Assembly (NCBI GenBank): GCA_934402375.1
Contig: CAKRUB010000013.1
Coordinates: 3,254 to 67,253 of the forward strand
Reading direction: 5' to 3'
Length of the DNA: 64,000 nt
Source of the DNA: an uncultured Acetatifactor sp.
GTDB taxonomy: Bacteria > Bacillota > Clostridia > Lachnospirales > Lachnospiraceae
Position 1 is the stretch's first letter. The number at the start of each line of letters is the position of its first letter. The position numbers and the translations under genes were made by a program. The notes under the pieces were generated by a model. It searched no databases. It had not been told where the DNA came from and saw only the letters and a list, made by a program, of their open reading frames with translations. Below, piece after piece: positions 1-8,152 of this stretch.

Positions 1-137
1 GCCGATGTCTACGAGTTCAAAGAAATCCCTGCTTAGTTACCCAATGACAATCATAGAGCGGGGGAAGACATGGCGAGAACCGGAAGCTTGATTTTGTGTC
101 GGTGTATTCTCCTGAGGAAAGCGTGAGGAGGATACGA

Positions 138-956
138 ATGGCAAAAAGGTATGAGGAACTGACGATTGCGGATGATTTTATGTTTGGCAAGGTGATGGAA
201 GACAAGGAGCTTTGCAGGGAGGTCTTGGAGTGCCTGTTAGATCATCCGGTCGGAGAACTGGAAGATGTTCAGACGGAGCGGCAATTCCGGTACACAACGG
301 ATGGCAAGCCGATCCGGCTGGATGTGTATACGAGAGATCAGAATCATGTCTATGATGCGGAGATGCAGAACCTGAATCATCAGGCGGTGGAGAAGCTGGA
401 GCTGCCAAGACGAAGCCGCTTTTATCAGTCTACGATGGACATGGATCATCTGGGTAAGGGAAAGTCTTACCGGGAGCTGCCGGAAGGGAAGGTGCTGTTT
501 CTATGTACTTTCGATCCTTTTGGACTGGGATATGTGAAGTACTCCTTTCAGAACCGCTGCGAGGAGAATAAGGCGCTGTGTCTGCGGGATGGCACGGAGA
601 AAATTTTTTATAACTGTGTCAGCAGCGCCGCAGAGGTACCGGAGCATTTGAAGGAGCTGTATGATTATATCAGGACGGGGAGAGCCGAAGGTACATTGAC
701 GCGCAAGATTGAGGAAGCGGTAGGCAGAGCCCGGAAGAACGAAGAATGGAGGTCGGAGTACATGAAAGAACTGTTGCATGATGATGACGTCAGAGAAGAG
801 GGAAGAGCAGAAGGAAGAGCAGAAGGGAAGGTCGAAGGGCGAATAGAGGGCAGAAGAGCTGCCGCCATAAATCTGAAAGCCATGAACATGTCGATAGAGC
901 AGATTGCACAGATACTCGAAGAAAATGTGGAAGTTGTGGAGCAGTGGCTGGTTTAA
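138..956 (+). CDS. Rpn-family recombination-promoting nuclease / PD-(D/E)XK putative transposase
   Basis: The 272-residue protein opens with AKRYEELTIADDFMFGKVM, the typical start of Rpn/PD-(D/E)XK putative transposases. The nuclease core is visible as the Asp of RLDVYTRD and the Glu-x-Gln of YDAEMQN at about residues 70-86. A Glu-Gly-Arg-rich stretch (EEGRAEGRAEGKVEGR) and a short C-terminal helical segment close the protein, as in many family members. Known relatives are DNA endonucleases that stimulate RecA-independent recombination. The ATG at 138 is chosen because GAGGAG lies at 126-131; a GTG at 96 is in frame but has no better signal. It appears to stand alone. Confidence 0.85.
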   Translation: MAKRYEELTIADDFMFGKVMEDKELCREVLECLLDHPVGELEDVQTERQFRYTTDGKPIRLDVYTRDQNHVYDAEMQNLNHQAVEKLELPRRSRFYQSTMDMDHLGKGKSYRELPEGKVLFLCTFDPFGLGYVKYSFQNRCEENKALCLRDGTEKIFYNCVSSAAEVPEHLKELYDYIRTGRAEGTLTRKIEEAVGRARKNEEWRSEYMKELLHDDDVREEGRAEGRAEGKVEGRIEGRRAAAINLKAMNMSIEQIAQILEENVEVVEQWLV

Positions 957-1022
957 GCCAGAGGGATGTTTCTTTGTCTAATATAGCTAAAATTGGTTGC
1001 CCGCTTTTGTTAATTTCAGAAA

Positions 1023-1051
1023 TTGACAACAGCGGGTATCATTATTATAAT
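1023..1051 (+). promoter_or_regulatory. Consensus SigA-type promoter of the starch-binding lipoprotein gene
   Basis: TTGACA at 1023-1028 and TATAAT at 1046-1051 are separated by exactly 17 bases, a perfect consensus. The predicted start is near 1058, inside the first operator palindrome. The rest of the 957-1185 gap shows no gene. Confidence 0.85.
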
Positions 1052-1072
1052 TTGCTTAACTGGTTAAGCAAA
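1051..1072. promoter_or_regulatory. LacI-type operator 1
   Basis: Perfect inverted repeat with 10-base arms (tttgcttaac and gttaagcaaa) around a 2-base centre. The TTAACNGGTTAA-like core resembles operators of MalR-type LacI-family repressors. It begins at the last base of the -10 box and covers the predicted start site, so a bound repressor should block transcription. The likely ligand is the LacI-family protein encoded at 2416-3207. Confidence 0.75.
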
Positions 1073-1101
1073 GGAGCAAAACCAATTTTTTATACCTATG
1101 A

Positions 1102-1117
1102 GCTTAACTGGTTAAGC
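1102..1117. promoter_or_regulatory. LacI-type operator 2
   Basis: Second copy of the same palindrome: gcttaac, TG, gttaagc. Its centre is 48 bp from the centre of operator 1. The repeated, promoter-proximal arrangement supports a real regulatory role, possibly roadblock or cooperative binding. Confidence 0.7.
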
Positions 1118-1185
1118 AAACAAATCAGCAAACACATTCATCGTTGGCTCCGCAGAGACGGAGACCGGAAAAGGGAGGAAAAAGG

Positions 1186-2352
1186 ATGAAGAAAAGAGTA
1201 TTAAGTATCATGCTGGCAGCGGTCTGCACGTTTTCACTTGCGGCTTGCTCCGGTGCAGAGACGAGCAGCAACAGCAGCGCGGCTTCAGAGGAGAGCAGCG
1301 TAGAGAGCAGTGCGGCGGAAAGCAGCGCAGCGACAGATACCTATAAGGTAACGTTCTATGATGTGGACGGAACGACCGTGCTGTCCGAGGAAGAAGTGGC
1401 AAGCGGCGCAACAGCGACAGAATACACACCGGAGAAGGACGGACAGCTCTTCATGGGCTGGTTCGCAACCCCGTCTCTCGGACATGAATTTGATTTCTCA
1501 CAGGCAATCACAGCAGATACCAAGGTGTTTGCGGGCTTCATGGAGAATGTGGAGGATAGCAGAACCTTCGCTATCGTGGGAAGCGGCAAGAGCCCTCTGC
1601 TCGCGGCATCCAGCTGGGGCGGAGTCATCAGCGACGAGCACTATATGACAAAGAATGACGGAGAGAACGTATACACGATCACACTCGACCTCTGCGAGGG
1701 CGACGAATTCCAGTTCGCAATCAACAGCTCATGGCATGACCAGCGCGGCGGCGGATATCTGGAAACCACGGATGCCGATGGTGTTTCCTATTTCAGCGTT
1801 TCTGGCGGACTTTCCGATGACACCAAGAAGTCTAACATCAAGTGTCTGGTTGACGGCAATTATACCTTCACCCTGACAACACATCCCGGTGCAGACGTGT
1901 ACGATACCGAGAACAGCAATTACTCGGAGGAGAGCAAGGAGAACTACAATTCTAACCCTTATGACACCATTACCTTCACCTACAACGGAGAGATGAAGGA
2001 GGCACTGGCAGATGTTACGACCACCTATTACATCAAGGGCGCTATCGTGACCGGCTGGCAGGATGATTACGATGAAAAGTACGCCTTCACAGAGGAGAAC
2101 GGCATTCACACACTGGTTATCGATCTGGACGAGGGAGACGAGTTCCTTATGACGACTCTGGTTACGACAGAGGATGGAAATTCTTCCGTAGGCAACGAAT
2201 ATGTCCGTTTCACAAACATCACGGATGAGGATTCCCTGCAGTATGTTGACGGAACTGCAAGCGCAAACATTCTGGCAAAAGCAGCAGGAACCTATACCTT
2301 TACCTATGATCCTGCTGCTTCACAGCTGACAGTAGGCTTTGAGGCTAAGTAA
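1186..2352 (+). CDS. Surface lipoprotein with InlB-like repeat and two probable carbohydrate-binding modules
   Basis: A 388-residue secreted lipoprotein. The signal peptide ends in the lipobox LAAC with lipidated Cys21, followed by a Ser/Ala/Glu linker to about residue 50. Residues 52-120 resemble an InlB/Flg_new B-repeat (YKVTFYDVDG, then FMGWFATP). Two related beta-sandwich-like modules follow at about 126-250 and 280-388; each contains a segment of the type LxLDLCEGDEFQFA or LVIDLDEGDEFLM, reminiscent of SusE/SusF-like or starch-binding CBMs. ATG at 1186 follows GGGAGG at 1174-1179. Promoter and operators upstream, plus the adjacent maltodextrin operon, suggest starch or maltodextrin capture at the cell surface. 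Ligand specificity is inferred. Confidence 0.7.
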   Translation: MKKRVLSIMLAAVCTFSLAACSGAETSSNSSAASEESSVESSAAESSAATDTYKVTFYDVDGTTVLSEEEVASGATATEYTPEKDGQLFMGWFATPSLGHEFDFSQAITADTKVFAGFMENVEDSRTFAIVGSGKSPLLAASSWGGVISDEHYMTKNDGENVYTITLDLCEGDEFQFAINSSWHDQRGGGYLETTDADGVSYFSVSGGLSDDTKKSNIKCLVDGNYTFTLTTHPGADVYDTENSNYSEESKENYNSNPYDTITFTYNGEMKEALADVTTTYYIKGAIVTGWQDDYDEKYAFTEENGIHTLVIDLDEGDEFLMTTLVTTEDGNSSVGNEYVRFTNITDEDSLQYVDGTASANILAKAAGTYTFTYDPAASQLTVGFEAK

Positions 2353-2358
2353 AATCTG

Positions 2359-2399
2359 AAAAATAAAAAGAGCCGGGTATCCGTAAAAGGATATCCGGC
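2359..2399 (-). terminator. Intrinsic terminator of the LacI-family regulator gene
   Basis: Stem 2372-2382 pairs with 2389-2399 (11 bp, one G-T wobble) around the loop gtaaaa. Read on the minus strand, the hairpin is followed by a T-rich run (2371-2359). It lies just beyond the stop codon at 2416, and may also stop convergent transcription from the lipoprotein gene. Confidence 0.8.
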
Positions 2400-2415
2400 A
2401 GTTTGACAAAACGGT

Positions 2416-3207
2416 TCAGACGAAGACCTGATGGGTGCAGCCATCGACGCGGTTCGAGGCGAGCTCGAAGCAGGAGAAGACCTGTTCCATCTTCTCGTAA
2501 AGGTCGCAGGGAATATAACAGGCATCCTCTCCGGCACAGACGGCAAGAGACTGCTGGCTGTACACGATATTTCCACCCGGAAGCGGAACGGCGACCTCCG
2601 ATACGAAGGATACGGAAGGAAATGTTCGCAGGATCAGATCGCAGAGCTCCTGATTGTTGGGGCGAAGGCACAGGTAAGTATAATTGTCCTTCCCGAAACG
2701 CTCCTCCGCCTTAGCTTTTATGGCATCATAATCCGTGCAGATCTGAAAGAAAATCTGCAGCTGGGCAGAGATGAGAATGTCGATCCCGATCAGGGGGATA
2801 AAGTTGTTATCGCCGACCTCGTTAAAAAAGTCAAGGTCTGTGTCGTAGCACAAAATGGCATCCGCGTAATCGACCCTGACAATGTCGCCGGGGTGCTGCA
2901 ACAGAAGATGATAGCCGTGCGCGTTGAGCACGCCGGTCAGGGCTTCCGCCACAGCGAGCTGCTCACAGCGCTTATAGGGGCACTCTTCATGCTTCAGGTA
3001 TAGCGCGATGTTGCAGGTCTTGCTTGTCGCAAGAGACTTTGCCGAGGAGTTGGGGTGATAGTCCAACAGATTGATGATCTGCCAGACCTTCTTCTTCGTT
3101 GCCTCGCTGATGCGCTGGTCGTTTCGGTTGTTGATCACATAGGATACGGTTGCCACGGAGACGCCCGCCTGCTTGGCGATGTCCCGGATAGTATATTTTT
3201 TGCTCAT
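2416..3207 (-). CDS. LacI-family transcriptional repressor, short effector domain
   Basis: A 263-residue protein with an N-terminal LacI helix-turn-helix (YTIRDIAKQAGVSVATVSYV) and hinge region to about residue 60. The remaining ~200 residues are a periplasmic-binding-like domain, clearly shorter and more divergent than the usual ~270. The gene lies between the starch-binding lipoprotein and the amylase/ABC operon and is transcribed away from the operon. It is the obvious candidate to bind the TTAAC-TG-GTTAA palindromes at 1051-1117, with a malto-oligosaccharide as likely inducer (inference). No Shine-Dalgarno sequence precedes the ATG at 3207. Confidence 0.85.
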   Translation of the reverse strand: MSKKYTIRDIAKQAGVSVATVSYVINNRNDQRISEATKKKVWQIINLLDYHPNSSAKSLATSKTCNIALYLKHEECPYKRCEQLAVAEALTGVLNAHGYHLLLQHPGDIVRVDYADAILCYDTDLDFFNEVGDNNFIPLIGIDILISAQLQIFFQICTDYDAIKAKAEERFGKDNYTYLCLRPNNQELCDLILRTFPSVSFVSEVAVPLPGGNIVYSQQSLAVCAGEDACYIPCDLYEKMEQVFSCFELASNRVDGCTHQVFV

Positions 3208-3213
3208 AGCTTA

Positions 3214-3242
3214 TTTATATACTGTCGGGTCAGTTTTGTCAA
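3214..3242 (-). promoter_or_regulatory. Promoter of the LacI-family gene, probably giving a leaderless mRNA
   Basis: On the minus strand TTGACA (3242-3237) and TATAAA (3219-3214) are 17 bases apart. The expected start, about 7 bases beyond the -10 box, falls at the A of the start codon at 3207. Confidence 0.7.
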
Positions 3243-3272
3243 TTACAGTTCCAACATAAAGAGAAGCAGAAT

Positions 3273-3442
3273 TAACAGTTCAGCCCGCGGACATTCATAA
3301 AAGCGTCTGCTACGCAGCCGTCGCCGCCTTGCGGCTCATCTTTTATTTCATGACCGGGGCGCTCCGCTCATAGAACGACCGAACCGGAGCTTTGTGTGCA
3401 AGCACCCGCGCTCCGATCTGCCGTTCTATGGCTGAACTGTTA
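3273..3442. repeat. Structured palindromic element with 13-bp perfect terminal inverted repeats
   Basis: The ends TAACAGTTCAGCC (3273-3285) and GGCTGAACTGTTA (3430-3442) are perfect inverses. Inside are two further hairpin arms: one built on cataaaag/cttttat with an agccg/cggct core, the other on catagaacg (3369-3377) and cgttctatg (3422-3430) with cggagc/gctccg. The whole would fold as a branched cruciform. It could be a MITE-like element or a structured 5' leader of the amylase gene. Only one copy is in the window. Confidence 0.65.
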
Positions 3443-3463
3443 CAAGTAGAAAAGGAAATTAAC

Positions 3464-5161
3464 ATGAACGAATATGCGATTTTACACATTCCCGATTCCC
3501 GATACTGCTTTCCGGTATCGGAAAACGAGGTGATTCTCCGGCTCCGGATTGACAAGAGAGATGTGCCGGACGGCGTTTTTGTGGTTTATGAGAACAAATA
3601 CGTCATACAGACAAGGCAGCGCAGCGAGACGATGGAGCGGAAATATGAGGACGGACTGTTCGCGTGGTACGAGCTCCGGCTGACGCTCACGGACGTCCGG
3701 TTCAGCTATATTTTCCGGTTTGAGGAACAGGGTAAGATACAGTTTTACTCGGAGGACGGGCTGCGTGACAGCTATGATTTTTCACTCGCGTATTTCAACT
3801 TTTTCCAGCTTCCCTACATTAATCCCGCGGACATCCACAGGGAGGTCGAGTGGATGCGGGATGCGGTTTTCTATGAGATCTTTGTGGAACGCTTCTGCCG
3901 TGGACTGGAGAAGAAGGACGACGCCTACATCAATCTGAAATGGGGAGAAAAGCCGACGCCGAAGAGCTTTGCGGGAGGAGACCTTCCGGGAATTACAAAG
4001 AATCTGGACTACATACAGGAGCTCGGCGTGAATGCTCTCTATCTGACGCCTATTTTCCAGTCGGATTCCAACCATAAATATGACATTTACGATTATCATG
4101 TCGTGGATGAGCGGTTCGGAACAAACGCTGATCTGGAGAGGCTGATAAAGGAGGCGCATAAGCGCGGCATGCGCGTGGTGCTGGATGCCGTCTTCAACCA
4201 TTGCAGCGAGCATCTTTCCCAGTTTCAGGATGTCGTGAAGAGAGAAAAGAAGTCACCTTACTTCGACTGGTTCATCATCCATGGGGAAAAGCCGGAGAAG
4301 GAGCCGCTGAACTATGAAGTGTTTGCCTTCTGCGACTACATGCCGAAGTTCAACACCTCAAATCCCGAGGTACAGGAGTTTTTGCTGAATATTGCAGTAT
4401 CATGGGTTCGGAAGTATGATATTGATGGGTGGAGACTTGATGTCTCGGACGAGGTATCGCATGATTTCTGGCGGCTGTTCCGGAAGCGGGTTAAGGAGGT
4501 CAAGCCGGAATGTGTCATCATCGGTGAGAACTGGCATGATGCCAATCCGTTTTTACAGGGTGACCAGTATGACAGCATCATGAATTATGCCTTCACCAAG
4601 GCATGCATGGACTATTATGCGTTCGGAACTGCCGACGCGGAGCAGTTTGCATGGAAGCTGAACGGGCTGCTGATGCGGAATACCCTGCAGGTCAACAGGA
4701 TGATGCTGAATCTGCTGGATTCCCACGATACGGATCGGTTCTACACGCTGGTGAGCAGGAGCAGGGCGAAGCTGCTCTCCGCTATTGCCGTGATGGTGAT
4801 GTTTGTCGGCGCGCCCTGCCTCTATTACGGAACGGAGCTTCCGCTTGAGGGCGGCTATGACCCTGACAACAGACGCTGCTTTGACTGGAACAGGGAGCAG
4901 TGGAACAGAGTGTTCATGGATCAGGTCAGATGTCTGCTGGCGCTCAGAAAAGAGAAGGCGGTTCAGACCGGGGAGATCAGGCTGAGCAGCCGCGACGGAA
5001 TATTCATCCTGCGGCGGTACGCCGGGGCGGAGGAGCTTACGCTCTGCTGCAACCAGACAGATACGGCGCGCAGGCCGGAGGCGGTGGGAAGAGTTCTTGT
5101 GCAGAATGGCTACGACGGAAATCATCTGGAGCCGGACGGTTTTGTTGTTTTTGTGAGATAG
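3464..5161 (+). CDS. Neopullulanase / cyclomaltodextrinase-like alpha-glucosidase (GH13)
   Basis: A 565-residue GH13 enzyme without a signal peptide, so probably cytoplasmic. The N-terminal ~120 residues resemble the CBM34-type domain of neopullulanases. The barrel shows the family motifs: DAVFNHCSEH, the nucleophile Asp326 in GWRLDVSDE, acid/base Glu355 in IIGENWHD, and Asp422 in LLDSHDTDR. Such enzymes cleave imported malto-oligosaccharides, cyclodextrins or pullulan fragments. ATG at 3464 is preferred over upstream in-frame starts because AAAGGA lies at 3451-3456 with proper spacing. First gene of an apparent operon with the ABC importer, 46 bp upstream of the binding-protein gene. Confidence 0.9.
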   Translation: MNEYAILHIPDSRYCFPVSENEVILRLRIDKRDVPDGVFVVYENKYVIQTRQRSETMERKYEDGLFAWYELRLTLTDVRFSYIFRFEEQGKIQFYSEDGLRDSYDFSLAYFNFFQLPYINPADIHREVEWMRDAVFYEIFVERFCRGLEKKDDAYINLKWGEKPTPKSFAGGDLPGITKNLDYIQELGVNALYLTPIFQSDSNHKYDIYDYHVVDERFGTNADLERLIKEAHKRGMRVVLDAVFNHCSEHLSQFQDVVKREKKSPYFDWFIIHGEKPEKEPLNYEVFAFCDYMPKFNTSNPEVQEFLLNIAVSWVRKYDIDGWRLDVSDEVSHDFWRLFRKRVKEVKPECVIIGENWHDANPFLQGDQYDSIMNYAFTKACMDYYAFGTADAEQFAWKLNGLLMRNTLQVNRMMLNLLDSHDTDRFYTLVSRSRAKLLSAIAVMVMFVGAPCLYYGTELPLEGGYDPDNRRCFDWNREQWNRVFMDQVRCLLALRKEKAVQTGEIRLSSRDGIFILRRYAGAEELTLCCNQTDTARRPEAVGRVLVQNGYDGNHLEPDGFVVFVR

Positions 5162-5207
5162 ATTAGGAGAGAGTGGTCTTAGAACAGCGCGGACATGGAG
5201 GAAGAAA

Positions 5208-6710
5208 ATGAAAAAGAAGAGTATTGCACTGGTGATGGCAGGATTGATGTGCACGGGGCTTCTCGGCGGCTGCGGCGGAAATGGGGAGTCGCAGACCTCC
5301 GCTGGAGAGGGACAGACACAGGCGGGCGCGAAGGCGACCACAGCGGAGGCGCTGAGCAATATCTACAGCGGCGAGCTGGAGCGTGATGTCACGATCCGCG
5401 TTCTGGAGAACGATACCGCCATCGAGCAGGGGTATTTTCAGGAGCTGATTGACGCCTTTAATGCACAGTATGCGGAGTATGGTATCGTTGCCGTCGATGC
5501 CAATATGGATCAGTACAGTAATCTGGCGGATGACGGCCCTTATGGATACGGCCCGGATGTGCTGTATCAGGCAAACGACGTGCTGATGAAATATGTGGAG
5601 GGCAAGCATATTTATCCGATTCCGGTGGAGAGTCTGGAATGCTATTCCCATATTTCACAGAATGCGTGGAATGCCTACAAGACGACGGTAAACGGCACCG
5701 AGTACTATATGGGAGTCCCGGTCAATGTGCAGTCCTCGCTGCTCTACTACCGCAAGGATATGCTGCCGGACAACTGGGAGAGCGAGTGGGATAAGGACGG
5801 TAACAAGGTGCCGGACATGGTGGAGAACTGGAATGATATGTACCGGTATTCCAAGGAAACCGTGGAGAAGGGCGATGGACATTACGGATACATGCGTTCC
5901 CTGTATGATGTGTATTTCTCCTCCGGCTTCCTGTTCTCCTATGGCGGATATGTCTTCGGGGACAACAACACGAATGCGGAAGACATCGGCTTTTCGGCAG
6001 GAAATGCTGCGGTCGGGGCAAACGTCCTCTTACAGCAGGCGGGTCTGATGAACGAGGGCTGTATTGACGATTCCATCACGGTAAACTGCTACAGCAAGCT
6101 GGCGGACGGAACCTATTTCGCCACCATGACGACGCCGGATGTCTACACGAAATTTCTTAAGGAACTGACACTGACTTATGAGGGAGAGGGCATGGAGCAT
6201 GACGCCGCGGCTGCGCTTGCGGAAGAAAATCTGGTCGTTGCGGATGTGCCGAAGCTGCCTGCGAGCGGAGACCTCACGGAGGAGAACCCGGAGCTGATCC
6301 CGCTGAAGGCTATGGGCGGTGTCAACGGCTATGCGATCAGCGCGTACACGAAGGCACCGAATGCCTGTCTGGCGTTTGTGGAATTTGCGACAAGCTATGA
6401 GATGGTCATGAAGAGGAATGAATACCTTGGCATCGCGCCCGCGAGAAACGATGCGGCGGAGAAGGCAGGCGGGCTCTCCGAGATCATTTTCCGGAATCTG
6501 GACGCGGGAAATATTGTTGTCATGCCGTCCATCCGCGCAATCGAACAGGTGTGGACGCCGGGACAGACCTTCTTCGAGGATCTGGCAAAGGATGCGTTCC
6601 GCCCGGACAATGAAAAGAAGTATAAGACACAGGAGGACATCCAGAACGGTCTCGAGGCTGTCGATGTGCAGATCTATGATGCGATTCATACGTTGGCGGG
6701 AACGAACTAG
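5208..6710 (+). CDS. Maltodextrin-type ABC transporter solute-binding lipoprotein
   Basis: A 500-residue extracellular binding protein of the MalE/GanX type. The signal peptide ends in the lipobox LLGGC, followed by a Gly/Ser/Gln-rich linker. The mature part has the two-lobe family pattern, with FQELIDAFNAQYAEYGI near the start and a VNGYAISAYTKAPNACLAF segment in the second lobe. It should deliver maltodextrins to the permeases encoded immediately downstream. RBS GGAGGAAG precedes ATG 5208. No dedicated MalK-type ATPase gene is in the window; a shared MsmK-like ATPase encoded elsewhere is usual in Firmicutes (known pattern, inferred here). Confidence 0.88.
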   Translation: MKKKSIALVMAGLMCTGLLGGCGGNGESQTSAGEGQTQAGAKATTAEALSNIYSGELERDVTIRVLENDTAIEQGYFQELIDAFNAQYAEYGIVAVDANMDQYSNLADDGPYGYGPDVLYQANDVLMKYVEGKHIYPIPVESLECYSHISQNAWNAYKTTVNGTEYYMGVPVNVQSSLLYYRKDMLPDNWESEWDKDGNKVPDMVENWNDMYRYSKETVEKGDGHYGYMRSLYDVYFSSGFLFSYGGYVFGDNNTNAEDIGFSAGNAAVGANVLLQQAGLMNEGCIDDSITVNCYSKLADGTYFATMTTPDVYTKFLKELTLTYEGEGMEHDAAAALAEENLVVADVPKLPASGDLTEENPELIPLKAMGGVNGYAISAYTKAPNACLAFVEFATSYEMVMKRNEYLGIAPARNDAAEKAGGLSEIIFRNLDAGNIVVMPSIRAIEQVWTPGQTFFEDLAKDAFRPDNEKKYKTQEDIQNGLEAVDVQIYDAIHTLAGTN

Positions 6711-6734
6711 CCGGGTGGCAGAATGCGAGGGAAT

Positions 6735-8051
6735 ATGAAACAATTAGAACAATCTAAGGTATCTATTCGGAAAGCAAATAAAAATGTGCGGGCGAGCATG
6801 TGCCTGATGGGGCTTGGGCAGCTCCTCTACGGGCAGATCGGAAAGGGACTGCTTTACATAGCCGTGCTGGCGCTCGGCATCGGATATTTTGTCTACCGCG
6901 GCGGCGGGGATCTGGTCGGACTGTTCACGCTGGGAACACAGGAGGCGGATACATGGCTCGGCATCGAGGGCGATAACTCGGTAGTCATGCTTCTCATGGG
7001 CATTCTGGCAGTGATCGCGCTGGTGCTTTTGCTGGCGGTGCATCTGTCAAATATCCGGGATGCATGGGAGACGCAGCAGCTCGTCGGACGGGGCGGCAGA
7101 CCCGCAACCTTCCGGGAGGACGCAAAGCAGCTCCTCGACAGAAAGTTTTATAAGACCGTGCTCTTTCTGCCGGTGCTCGGTGTCTGCGTGTTTAACATTC
7201 TGCCGATCATCTTCATGATTGCCATTGCGTTTACGAATTACGGCGGAAGCATTGTACCGCCGAAGCTGGTGGACTGGGTGGGCTTTGACAACTTTGTCCA
7301 GATCATGACGCTCTCGCAGTTTGCGCCTACCTTCGGCAAAATCCTTGGCTGGAACCTCGTCTGGGCAGTCTGTTCGACGGCGCTGAATTACTTTGCCGGG
7401 CTGGGACTGGCGCTGCTGCTGAACAAGGAATGCGTGAAGGGAAAGGTGTTCTGGCGGGCATTTCCGATTCTCGCCTATGCGGTTCCCGGCTTTATCACGA
7501 TGATCGGCTTTAAGTTTATGTTTTCGTATGGGGGTCCGATTAACCAGCTGATCACCGCCTCGGGGCACCGGGCGATCGGCTTTCTTGATATTGATGCGAA
7601 GTGGATTGCAAGATTCATCGGTCTTGGTGTCAACGCATGGGTCAGTGTTCCGTCCATCATGCTTCTGGCGACGGGCATTCTGTCCAACAGGGACATGACG
7701 CTGTTGGAGGCGGCGAAGATTGACGGCGCGGGAAGGTGGCAGCAGTTCAGGCGCATCACGTTTCCGTTTGTGCTGTTCTCTACAACACCGGTTCTGCTGG
7801 GACAATTCATCGGAAATTTCAACAATTTCGGTGTCTTCTATTTCCTGCGCGGCGGACTGTATCTGGACGGCTATTTCCTCGCAAGCGATACGGATCTTCT
7901 GATCAACTGGCTCTATAACCTGTCGATCAACAATAACTATTACAATATCGGCGCAACAATCAGCCTGGTAATCTTCCTGATTACATCCCTGATCTCACTG
8001 CTCATCTATACGAGGAGTTCATCATACAAGGAGGAGGACACATTCCGATGA
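6735..8051 (+). CDS. MalF-type ABC transporter permease
   Basis: A 438-residue membrane protein of the binding-protein-dependent carbohydrate permease family, with about eight hydrophobic segments and an extended N-terminal part with two helices. The cytoplasmic ATPase-coupling loop is clear: LEAAKIDGAGRWQQFRRITF (EAA motif). Start at 6735 is supported by GAGGG just upstream; an in-frame ATG at 6723 has no RBS. It lies 24 bp after the binding-protein gene and 101 bp before the partner permease gene, the gap holding two hairpins. Confidence 0.9.
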   Translation: MKQLEQSKVSIRKANKNVRASMCLMGLGQLLYGQIGKGLLYIAVLALGIGYFVYRGGGDLVGLFTLGTQEADTWLGIEGDNSVVMLLMGILAVIALVLLLAVHLSNIRDAWETQQLVGRGGRPATFREDAKQLLDRKFYKTVLFLPVLGVCVFNILPIIFMIAIAFTNYGGSIVPPKLVDWVGFDNFVQIMTLSQFAPTFGKILGWNLVWAVCSTALNYFAGLGLALLLNKECVKGKVFWRAFPILAYAVPGFITMIGFKFMFSYGGPINQLITASGHRAIGFLDIDAKWIARFIGLGVNAWVSVPSIMLLATGILSNRDMTLLEAAKIDGAGRWQQFRRITFPFVLFSTTPVLLGQFIGNFNNFGVFYFLRGGLYLDGYFLASDTDLLINWLYNLSINNNYYNIGATISLVIFLITSLISLLIYTRSSSYKEEDTFR

Positions 8052-8053
8052 AA

Positions 8054-8138
8054 GATTGAAAAATAGAATTTTTCAATCACGAGATTTGTGTCTGCGCGCA
8101 CTTGACACAAACTCGCTATGCGCAAAGAACGTGCGCAG
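8054..8138 (+). other. Hairpin cluster between the two permease genes
   Basis: A 10-bp perfect hairpin (gattgaaaaa, loop tagaa, tttttcaatc; 8054-8078) is followed by a second imperfect one pairing gagatttgtgtc (8081-8092) with gacacaaactc (8104-8114). A ctgcgc/gcgcag pairing (8092-8138) competes with it. There is no terminal T-run, so these may tune mRNA stability or partial attenuation between the permease genes. Confidence 0.5.
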
Positions 8139-8152
8139 AAATGGAGATTAAA

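Noticed and set aside
1..95. Short open stretches at the window start (frame 1 to a stop at 34-36; frame 2 to 88-90)
   Set aside because: Too short to identify and no recognisable protein tail; could be the end of an upstream gene.
943..975. Hairpin at the end of the Rpn gene as a terminator
   Set aside because: Stem of only 4-5 bp and no proper T-run.
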